32,500 bases of DNA from positions 1-32,500 of the forward strand of contig JAHBMJ010000116.1 in the NCBI GenBank assembly GCA_018398765.1, read 5' to 3'. The position numbers and the translations under genes are program-made. The notes beneath the pieces are model-generated. The model was not told where the DNA came from. It saw only the letters and a list, made by a program, of their open reading frames with translations, and made no database searches. This DNA is from Chromera velia. Its lineage: Eukaryota; Sar; Chromeraceae. Below are positions 18,601 to 25,392 of this stretch, in pieces; within the stretch, counting starts at the first letter, position 1; every line of letters begins with the position of its first letter.

Positions 18601-19435
18601 CGAAGAAGAGGGAGAAGAAGACGCCTCCACCTCCTCCAAAGAGGAATTTGAGGGCGAATGTCTATCCACCAGCACCACCAAGTTCAAGTTTCTCTCTCTC
18701 ACATCACCACTTCTCTCCAGTCTCAAAAGCTCCATCGACAGATCCCACACCCCGTTCAATTCCAAGTCATTATCTGCGTTCATGTAAAGCAAAAAAGTCC
18801 ACGCTGTGTCCCTCTGGGGCAGGTTCAAGGAGTCCGTGTCGCAGCGGAACAAAACACGCTCCCCTTCTCCCACCTCCCGCAGTCTCCTTTTTCTTTTCTG
18901 CCGTCTCCTCAAATCATCCCCCCCAAGTCCTCCACCGGACAAACTCTCCAGAGCCCCCCCAACCCTTTCGATCTCTCCAGATCCTCCACAGTAATCCCAA
19001 ACGCCCCCTTCCCCCCGTCTGCCCACATCTTGACAGACGCACCCCCCTCGACTACAATGCGAGGGGTCCACAAAACACCTGCAAGACAGGAAGAGGAGCA
19101 CAAATCAGTCAAGAAAACACGGTCAAACGCTCTGGCCCTACGGCACTAGTCCTCTCGGCCCGTACAGTAATGATGCGTACTATGCCGGAGCCCGTAGAGA
19201 GGGATGGCACTACACACATGGGACACGTAAAGATGCACGACGCACGTCAACAACAGTTGCATGGCATGTTCGCATGCCACAGTGAGCAGACCCACCGAGG
19301 GACGGGATCATCCCCAAAGACCCCACAGCTAGAGGCATCCTTGCAGACGCATCCGCTGTCGCTGAGGACCTCCCCTACTGAACAGTTCCCGAACAGACAG
19401 AACAAGAGAACGGCGCCAACGGAGACTGCATGCAT
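12364..19435 (-). CDS. Membrane-anchored clostripain-like (peptidase C11) cysteine peptidase with EGF domain, 13 exons
   Basis: Rebuilt exons in transcript order: 19435-19296, 19078-18292, 18008-17920, 17691-17465, 16994-16861, 16628-16518, 16221-15868, 15529-15471, 15372-15162, 14618-14596, 14432-14327, 14132-13683, 13260-12364. They total 3588 nt, every intron is GT-AG, all phases close, giving 1195 residues. Order of domains: signal peptide (1-20), Cys-rich segment (about 29-75), C11 domain (about 145-645, core AWTFLLYMNADNDLELNG), charged linker, calcium-binding EGF (721-766), a membrane-proximal domain (768-897), a transmembrane helix (about 901-923) with an RRRRKRK stop-transfer signal, and a 270-residue low-complexity tail. 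Catalytic dyad: His341 and Cys400. C11 enzymes cleave after Arg or Lys. It is probably a type I surface or endomembrane protease with its active site outside or luminal. The exact ATG and the 23-nt exon 10 are the least certain parts. Confidence 0.85.
13683..14618 (-). CDS. C11 peptidase gene, exons 10 to 12 (calcium-binding EGF and membrane-proximal domain)
   Basis: Exon 10 (14618-14596) is a 23-nt exon encoding GFQLDET. Exons 11 (14432-14327) and 12 (14132-13683) split one EGF domain with a phase-0 intron. DVDEC opens it; cysteines are 725, 735, 743, 752, 754 and 765, and C-x-N-x-x-G-x-F-x-C-x-C marks the calcium-binding subtype. The remaining 130 residues of exon 12 show a beta-alpha-beta pattern (LVTVRLRLVATLTSML … FRTEVVMTV) next to the membrane, in the position of a SEA-type domain; that assignment is speculative. 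Confidence 0.78.
14752..14945. repeat. 27-bp minisatellite in intron 9 of the C11 gene
   Basis: The unit GAGGAATGACTGTGCCCTG plus a C/T-rich spacer recurs at exactly 27-bp steps starting 14780, 14807, 14834, 14861, 14888 and (diverged) 14915. Because 27 is a multiple of three, it makes a long minus-strand frame with repeated RGQGTVIPQ. That frame is intronic in my model, since a strong GTGAGT donor precedes it. Confidence 0.85.
15162..16994 (-). CDS. C11 peptidase gene, exons 5 to 9 (rest of the catalytic domain and charged linker)
   Basis: Exons 16994-16861, 16628-16518, 16221-15868, 15529-15471 and 15372-15162. Exon 5 carries AEYILASEANEPSSGWNW, matching the conserved 'vaSEe-P-GW' region of C11. 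Exon 6 has NPLTLSLVKTSAFLDFRDRL and exon 7 has CSACTCGDLGEFLELL and HTGLSFFIPL (the family's 'GLSIYFP' strand). Exons 8 and 9 join as EKFD-SGISHFLKQVVED, matching the terminal 'W-x-x-FL' helix. Exon 9 ends in an acidic/basic linker (QREKEREERRR…EDGGDGDEG). All junction phases agree. Confidence 0.82.
15601..15650. repeat. (CA)n microsatellite in intron 7 of the C11 gene
   Basis: An uninterrupted CA run covers 15601-15634, followed by a short second run to about 15647. Confidence 0.95.
17228..17430. repeat. 200-bp polypurine (GAAA/AAAG)n tract in intron 4 of the C11 gene
   Basis: It is an almost pure purine strand of GAAA and AAAG units ending in GGAA repeats. On the gene's own strand it is polypyrimidine. 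Frames through it (Lys/Arg/Glu or Phe/Ser/Leu) are artefacts. Confidence 0.95.
17465..18008 (-). CDS. C11 peptidase gene, exons 3 and 4 (catalytic His and Cys)
   Basis: Exon 3 (18008-17920) encodes VNMGSPSLLADFVKRG and HYGLTFW. Exon 4 (17691-17465) completes the Trp codon and continues SHGAGWVG…LRLSFLGMDACLMG. Joined, these give the C11 hallmarks W-x-H-G-x-G-W (His341) and D-A-C-L-M (Cys400). Between them lies a 50-residue hydrophilic stretch with several Arg/Lys. In characterised C11 enzymes autocleavage occurs in this interval. Neither hallmark is complete without the splice for His341's preceding Trp. Confidence 0.88.
18292..19078 (-). CDS. C11 peptidase gene, exon 2 (N-terminal half of the catalytic domain)
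   Basis: Acceptor TTGCAG, donor GAG|GTCAGT. It encodes residues 47-309: a second Cys motif (CFVDPSHCSRGGCVCQD) echoing exon 1, a basic segment (RRRQKRKRR), then the C11 entry motif AWTFLLYMNADNDLELNG and the strand NLNLVVLVDR. A Ser/Pro-rich insertion of about 90 residues (SSSPSSSR twice) interrupts the fold before ELLLVWSEQRERLEWVLLKDHGE. That insertion is unusual for C11 and may be a surface loop or processing site. Confidence 0.85.
19296..19435 (-). CDS. C11 peptidase gene, exon 1 (signal peptide and first Cys cluster)
   Basis: ATG at 19435-19433 in a good context (AACATG). The peptide begins MHAVSVGAVLLFCLFGNCSV, a typical signal sequence, followed by a mature start with CVCKDASSC. The donor is CCTCG|GTGGGT, phase 2, joining to a one-base lead in exon 2 to make Arg47. 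The same frame is open upstream to a TTG at 19591, but without an ATG, so this start is preferred. Confidence 0.7.
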
Positions 19436-19978
19436 GTTCGAGCAGCTCCGAACGTCTACAGATGACAGTGTGCTCCCCCTCTTTTCACACTCAACCGATG
19501 GACGGTTTTGACAAACGTTTTGGCAAGTCGCCACGTGCAATAGAAAGACCAAAACTAGAGAGGAAAGATTGAAAAAACTGAAGGACGACAATGGGCGACA
19601 TCAGAGAGCCCAAAGACTCAGTTCAGGCCCACCTGCACGAGCCATATACTTGAGCCTACCGCCGATCTAATGCCGAGCACGTGATCCGGCTGGGGCCCAT
19701 GAATCGGCCCATGATGCATGGCACTTTTTCGGTGCGGATCCTTTGGCGATTTGCGACAAATCGGCTACAACATTGATCGGTCGACAATTAAGCCGTCTCT
19801 GAAGTTCGAAAGACCGTGGAGAGTTGAGCCTCTCTCGGTTGTCTTTAACTTCCAACGGTTTGACTATCCGTGTTATTCAGTCTTCACGTGTCTGCACTGA
19901 GTGCGCATCAGTCGCCGATCCTGTGCGTCAGCCTTCTAGGAGACTGTCAAAGGAGACGGACGAAGAAGACCCTCGGAA
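19436..19978. promoter_or_regulatory. Divergent promoter region of the C11 peptidase and DUF1279 genes, with three CACGTG sites
   Basis: It holds 543 bp between two start codons facing away from each other. It contains three CACGTG palindromes at 19532-19537, 19678-19683 and 19885-19890. Such sites bind bHLH or bZIP factors in plants and animals; binding here is inference. No TATA box is obvious. Part of it must be 5' untranslated sequence of both genes. Confidence 0.5.
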
Positions 19979-20482
19979 ATGCGCCTCCTCAGTATGCAGT
20001 TTGCCGTGGTCTTGGCTTTGTTTGCTGTGTCTGTGGCTTTCAGCCCGCTCTCCAGCCAAGCCTTTCCAGTACGAAGTCTCTCACAGAATCCCCAGTCTGA
20101 TGGAGCAGGGAGACGGCGACCGCTTCTCTCTATCCCGTTGGCAGCTGTGAAGACTACTGAAGACACTGAGGAGGAGACGGAAGGAAAGAAGAGCCCATTG
20201 TCACCGGAGGAAGCCACAAAGAAGTATGGCTTGGAAGTTGGACTATTCAAAGCCGCAAAGGGCCGTGATATGGCCTCTGCTAAGGACTTGCTGGCGAAGT
20301 ATGGGGGTGCTTATCTGATTACATCAATCGCCTTGGCGATCATTTCCATGGGGGCCAACTACTGGTTGGTTGACCATAGTTTCCCTGTGGCCGAGTGGCT
20401 ACGAAAGTTGCCTTTCAACATTCAAGTCAACGAAACGGGTGAAAAGGCCAGCACGTTCGCCATCGCCTATGCGCTTCACAAG
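19979..20482 (+). CDS. DUF1279 gene exon 1
   Basis: Starts at ATG 19979 and ends CACAAG|GTCAGC. It encodes the bipartite presequence and most of the DUF1279 domain (168 residues). Confidence 0.85.
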
Positions 20483-21060
20483 GTCAGCCTGACATAGAGA
20501 CGGAAAGGGAGGAGTACAAGAAGACAAGGAAGATATATCTATTGGGTCACACGGCGTTCATCATGGGATGGTTGGCCGGGGAGGTGAAAGGTGCAAGGGG
20601 AAATGGAAAAGAGACGGTGAAGGCATGAGAGATGCCGGTGGAAACGGAGAAGAGAGGTGCGAATCGGGGACAGAGAGAGAAGGGGCGAAAGAAAGGCACA
20701 GAGAAAAAAGAGGGGACCATTGAGGAAGCGTCCTGAATGAATGAGATGAGAGAGCATAGCCAGCAAATCAGACTTGGATTGGTCCTTGACCTTCTTTGAC
20801 TGTTTTTCTCAAAGCAAGAGAGACTGCACACATAGGAAGTGGAGTCAGCAGGCTGGGAGGGAGGGAGGCACACGGACAGAAAGAAAGAAAGAAACAGAAC
20901 CAGACAAGGAAAAATTGGGTCTTTGGAGACGGAAGGCAGGCAGGCAGGCAGGCAGGCAGGCAGCAGGCTGGGAGGGAGGGAGGCACCCGGACAGAAAGAA
21001 AGAAAGAAAGAAAGAAAGAAACAGAACCAGACAAGGAAAAATTGGGTCTTTAGAGACGGA

Positions 21061-21094
<34 letters not shown>

Positions 21095-22103
21095 CAGGCT
21101 GGGAGGGAGGGAGGCACACGGACAGAAAGAAAGAAACAGAACCAGACAAGGAAAAATTGGGTCTTTGGAGACGGAAGGCAGGCAGGCAGGCAGGCAGCAG
21201 GCTGGGAGGGAGGGAGGCACACGGACAGAAAGAAAGAAACAGAACCAGACAAGGAAAAATTGGGTCTTTGGAGACGGAAGGCAGGCAGGCAGCCAGAAAG
21301 GCAAAAGGCACAAGAAGCGCAACCCAGGTCGTTGTGAAGATTTCATTTCAAACGGAAATTTCGGGCCTCTTTTACGGATCTGTTGTTCTCCTCTTAGTTG
21401 ATATAGAAAGAAAGTGAGTGAGATCGGAAAAGAGTTGGAGGTGGAAGGGGGGGAGGGAAATGAGAGGAGATGGGAGGGAGGGAGGGAGGTAGGGAGGCTG
21501 AAAAAGGGAGAATCACTGAATTAGTCAACATGGCAAGAGAGGAGAGGATGCCAGAAAGGGCCAGTTCGATTTTCTGTATCGAGAACGTCATCCGATTCCC
21601 ATTCTCTTTAAGATTTCTCGAGTGTTACTTCTGCCTGTCTCTGCGCGTGAAGAGAATGTCTTGAAAGAAAGAGAGAGACAATCAACGAAGGCGTCGATGA
21701 TGACTGCATTAGGCTGCCTGACGATCTCACCATACAACTCTCGTCGCTGAGAGAGAGATCAGAGTGATGCCGATACATGCTGGCACCAGACTTGAGACGC
21801 AAAAGCAAAAGCGCGCGCACAGAAAGATATATTGTCGTCGTTTCTTGTAGTCTTTTCTCCCTTCCTGAATGCCTAATCTCGTAGTCTTTCTCTTTCCTTC
21901 TGACGTCCTCCAAACGACAACGTTTTTCTTCTTTTACCCCCTTCCCTCCTTTGCTCGCCTCCTGTTTTTGTTTCTTTTTTCTTCTCTTTTTGCAGGCGGA
22001 ATCTCCCCTCCGCTTCCCCCCCACAGTGGCCCTCACCCCTCTCGTGGCCAAGGCGCTCGGAAGGAAGGAACCCGAGAACTCGGAAGGGAGCGGAGAAGCT
22101 TAA
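19979..22103 (+). CDS. Plastid-targeted DUF1279 (FAM210-like) membrane protein, two exons
   Basis: Exons 19979-20482 and 21996-22103 join in phase 0 (HK|AESPLRFPP), giving 203 residues. The presequence has a signal peptide (LLSMQFAVVLALFAVSVA) with AFSPL at the cleavage point, then a Ser/Arg-rich transit-like stretch. A Phe at +1 is typical of proteins imported into secondary red plastids. The DUF1279 core is AKDLLAKYGGAYLITSIALA, a membrane helix, YWLVDHSFPV, then a second conserved block, TFAIAYALHK, completed by exon 2: RFPPTVALTPLVAKALGR. FAM210 proteins are organelle inner-membrane proteins in animals. A plastid location here is inferred from the presequence. The first exon alone would stop four codons into the intron. 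Confidence 0.85.
20865..21296. repeat. Minisatellite in the DUF1279 intron (four units of ~103-128 bp)
   Basis: Each unit holds CAGAACCAGACAAGG, AAATTGGGTCTTT, GAGACGGAAGGCAGG, a (GGCA)n run, CAGGCTGGGAGGGAGG, a cosmid-like CACRCGGACAGAAAG block and a (GAAA)n run. Unit length varies only through the GGCA and GAAA runs. Frames across it are artefacts. Confidence 0.85.
21996..22103 (+). CDS. DUF1279 gene exon 2
   Basis: A long pyrimidine tract ending TTTTTGCAG precedes GCGGAATCT. The 35 codons, RFPPTVALTPLVAKALGR within them, complete the domain's conserved C-terminal block; TAA is at 22101-22103. Confidence 0.82.
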   Translation, partial: AESPLRFPPTVALTPLVAKALGRKEPENSEGSGEA

Positions 22104-23096
22104 GTGAGTGGATGAGTGACGAGAGCCCAGGAGGACCTCCTGAGATTGCGTGTGAGACCGGACGGACGGACTGTCTGATAAGGAATTGATGGCTCCTTAG
22201 GAGGACTGCATGGGGTCCGAAGTTCCTGTGTGGGCACGTTGTCTGACTAAGGCAGCGGCTTCATCTTCGGAAAGGTCTCTTGAAAGGAGGAAACGGAGGA
22301 ACTAGCTCCACAGAGGCAAGAAGATCTCAGCCAAATATTCCTTTCAGGATCAAAGTCTGTCTTTCTTTCTGCCGTTATGTGGTTCAAACCTAGGTTCAAA
22401 CTCGTGTAGTAAATCATATTCTAGATTGTACTTTATAGCTCAATAGAGTGATACCGTTTTCTTTCGATTAATGGTGACAGTCCGAGTCTGCTGACAGAGC
22501 TTTTTGAAGTTTGTTCCATACTAGGTTCCGTATGTTATGAAATAGCTTAGGATTGGGCTTAAAAAAGATGGATAGATAAATAAATTTAATTTGAGTTTAT
22601 TATGCTATTTATACTTTTCAAGTTAATTGTACAAAAAATATATACCCCGTTATAATGTGAAGGTTTGAGTCTATAGGTTTGACTGACAAAGCTCTGCTAC
22701 CACCTAACGAGGTGGCTTCATGACGGAACTCATAAGTAGTACGTTCTGTCCTAAGTTTTGTCATGTAAGGTTTGTACTTCTACCCTAGACAATCCCTAAG
22801 GCAATCCCCTATTGCTTCCAGACTGTCTCAACTACATGGCGCATGCATTGTTAATTAAATTGTAGTTTAGAGCTGGAGGAAATTCTGAGGAATCAAAAGA
22901 TAAAAAATTAAAACAAAAAATTAAACAATTGATTCACAAACCACACCTTAATTTCATCTACATAATAGTACATATATACAAAAATAGTAAATAAGTAAAT
23001 TAGTTAACACTAGTATATATATTTTCTGTTAGAAGAAAACACTAGAGAAACTAATGTATTTATATGTGTTAATATGTGTATAAACAACGCTTCAAG
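22104..23096. other. 3' untranslated and intergenic DNA, AT-rich after 22380
   Basis: No gene is recognised. 22540-23080 is very AT-rich. It lies between the convergent ends of the DUF1279 gene and the ankyrin gene, so no promoter is expected. Confidence 0.5.
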
Positions 23097-24420
23097 TTAC
23101 TTCGATCCATCCAGAGCTGCTCCTGGGACAAGCAGCGCCAGCATTTTTAGAGGCCTTCCAAGCTGTACCGCAATGTCATATGCAGTACTGTACGACTCAA
23201 AGGAGTGTATGATGTTATCGTCTAGGTCATCCTCGGCGTTTTCCTCAAGTTGTTGAACCTCCCGGTTGACGGCACCCCTTTCTACAAGCAGCCGCACAAT
23301 CTCAGTGACCCCCCACCGTACAGCTCGATGGAGGGCGGTCGAATCGTGCATCTGTTCAACATTCACATCGGCGCCGCGGTCAATGAGAATTTCCAAAATC
23401 GTCCGTACAGACGAAACGACACTCGGCTCTGTAGGTCCATCATCTGCAGGAATTGCAAGTGTGAGGGCAGTATCGTGGGAACTGTCCTGTCTGTTGATAT
23501 CTGCCCCGTTGTCGACAAGCATCTGGACACAATGGGGTCTGGCTCTGATTACAGAAAACATCAGAGCTGTTCTACCCCCTCCCGTCCCGACACAATCGAT
23601 GTCCATTCCTCTCAATAGGGAGAGGAGGAGCAACTCTTCAAGCTCGTGCCAGGAAAAGAAGTGAACATGAGACGTGTTGGCACGGCTGTACGTGTCGTGC
23701 CGGGGGGTGATCTTCAGATCAGCCACGTCGGACGTGTTCATGAGAAGGTCTCTCAGGGCTTTACCCACGGCAGAGCGAACCGCGGGGTCGCCCTTCTGAG
23801 GGTCGTAATGCGGTCTATACCAGGGGCCAGAATTTTCCTCAGGGTCCAGCTCTCTCTCTGCAGCCTGACAAGCGACCTGCAACGCTTTCTTGCTGTCTCT
23901 CCCCACTGCATCCACGTTTGCCCCCTCTGCAATCAGGGACCGAACCATTCCCCACCGACCCAAACGACAGGCAACGATCATAACCGTGTCGCCATCAACC
24001 ACACCCTCAGTGCCGACCCACCCAGCCCTCACCTCCAAGTCCGGATGATCACTCAATATCATCTCAAAGGCTTCCATATGGTTTGCACACACGGCCCTGA
24101 TGAGAGCCGTCTGACCCTCAAAAAGTCCGTCTATGTCTGCACCTGTTTTGAGGCACAGACAGAAGTCGTCTCCGTTATTCGCACCGCTGACAAAATCAGA
24201 CAGTGCCTGCCGAGTAGTCTTTGCCGACACAGGGCGGAAGGGACGGATCATCTCGCTAATGCCCATCTCATCGAGCGTACCCACGTCAATTTTGATATGC
24301 CTGCTCACCACCTCTCCTAGCTGCCCTCTCACTTTTCTTTTCAACTCCCTCCCCGTCTCCTCCACAGACTCTAAAGCAACAACGTTCTGAAAATGGACGC
24401 ACAGGGCACTAGAATCCCCA

Positions 24421-24455
<35 letters not shown>

Positions 24456-24647
24456 GATCTCATCTCCCCCCTCCGCCCTCAGAGTCTTCTCAACAACGTC
24501 GATCTGCACCTCCAAAAAAGACACAATGGAGGCCTGCAACGCTTTCAAACGCTGCAGATAACACTCTCTGGATACGGGAGGGCTGGCCCTTTCCGGGCTC
24601 GAGGGGGAAGGAAAATCACTGTCGTAATCGATTAATTCCTCCTCCAT
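23097..24647 (-). CDS. Ankyrin-repeat protein, single exon
   Basis: The protein has 516 residues from the ATG at 24647-24645 (MEEELIDYDSDFPSPSSPE). An acidic, Ser-rich N-terminus is followed by a helical region with a polyalanine run of 12-13 residues, encoded by a (CTG/CAG)n-type tract. Ankyrin repeats occur in at least five places: GQTALIRAVCANHMEAFEMI, GDTVMIVACRLGRWGMVRSL with EGANVDAV, RTALMFSVIRARPHCVQML with NGADINRQ, VRTILEILIDRGADVNVE, and STALHRAVRWGVTEIVRLL. Spacers between repeats are long, so the array is irregular. Ankyrin domains bind partner proteins; no catalytic domain is seen and the partner is unknown. No intron is evident. Confidence 0.85.
24421..24455. repeat. (GCT)n trinucleotide repeat in the ankyrin gene
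   Basis: An uninterrupted 35-bp GCT run reads as polyalanine on the minus strand. Expansion or contraction would change only the Ala count. Confidence 0.95.
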
Positions 24648-25119
24648 TTTCAAAACTGTCTCAGCGGAAGGGCACTGCAGTCTCAGTGACAGAGGCTATG
24701 TCAGATGATTCAGATCGCCGTACAGGATCATCGCGGCTCAATCGCGGCTCATCATCATCTGGATTGTCATGCATTGTCATCTGCATGCATGCATGTCTCC
24801 CGGGCGGCCCGGCATCTCCGTGCGAGGACCGCGCGACGGCCGGGCGCCTCGCGCGGTTGAGTGAACCCGCTCCCGCCGCTCCGCGCAGCCCCACAGCGTT
24901 TATACCCACAAACACGGCCATGCATATTATTATATTAATTCGGTTCAAACATCATGATTCAAATCGGTTCAAACTACTATACATGCATGCCAAATCATGC
25001 CAGTACCGTGTTGGCAGTACGTTGGTGGCCTGGCTTCTTTCGAAGTCCTTCCGAGTTTTGTCCTTCCTTTCAAGGTTTAATCAGCTGTAATCAGCCTGAA
25101 CGATGAGTAGAAAAGGAAG
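24648..25119. other. Ankyrin gene 5' flank with GC-rich island
   Basis: A GC-rich, palindromic segment at 24781-24925 includes ATGCATGCATGC, CCGGGCGGCCCGGCAT (24800-24815) and GCGCGACGGCCGGGCGCCTC. It lies 130-280 bp upstream of the ankyrin ATG and may be promoter DNA. The remainder up to the retrotransposon target site shows nothing else. Confidence 0.45.
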
Positions 25120-25124
25120 ATGCA
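25120..25124. repeat. Target-site duplication (left), ATGCA
   Basis: ATGCA abuts the LTR directly and matches 30725-30729. Counting the next base, ATGCAA matches on both sides too, so the duplication is 5 or 6 bp. Confidence 0.8.
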
Positions 25125-25360
25125 AGAAATAATATGGGTTAATCTGGACAATTATCTAACACATGGACTCTCATATGCAAGGTCATTACGACTGCTAAGA
25201 GACTGACATTACGACAAGGTACAACGAACCTTCTCTGTCTTGCAGGTATCTGTATCATATGATTAATAATACAGATCCTACGAGGATGACGTCAGATTCA
25301 GTCACCCCTGGCACCCCTGACATCTCCATTCTGAGACTGTCATGAATCTAACTCACAACT
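25125..25360 (-). repeat. 3' LTR of the copia element
   Basis: Second LTR copy. At five of the roughly six differences it carries A or T where the 5' LTR carries G or C. Confidence 0.92.
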
Positions 25361-25371
25361 CACCCCCTCAT
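25361..25371 (-). promoter_or_regulatory. Putative polypurine tract of the copia element
   Basis: On the element's strand ATGAGGGGGTG directly precedes the 3' LTR, the position of the plus-strand primer in LTR elements. Confidence 0.55.
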
Positions 25372-25392
25372 GACAGGCGAACGATCCACACT

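Noticed and set aside
18435..19511. 358-residue plus-strand frame
   Set aside because: It is antisense to exons 1 and 2 of the C11 gene; low-complexity Pro/Ser with no motif.
20547..21417. Overlapping long frames with CLPACLP or GRQAGRQ repeats
   Set aside because: They arise from the minisatellite in the DUF1279 intron and exist on both strands.
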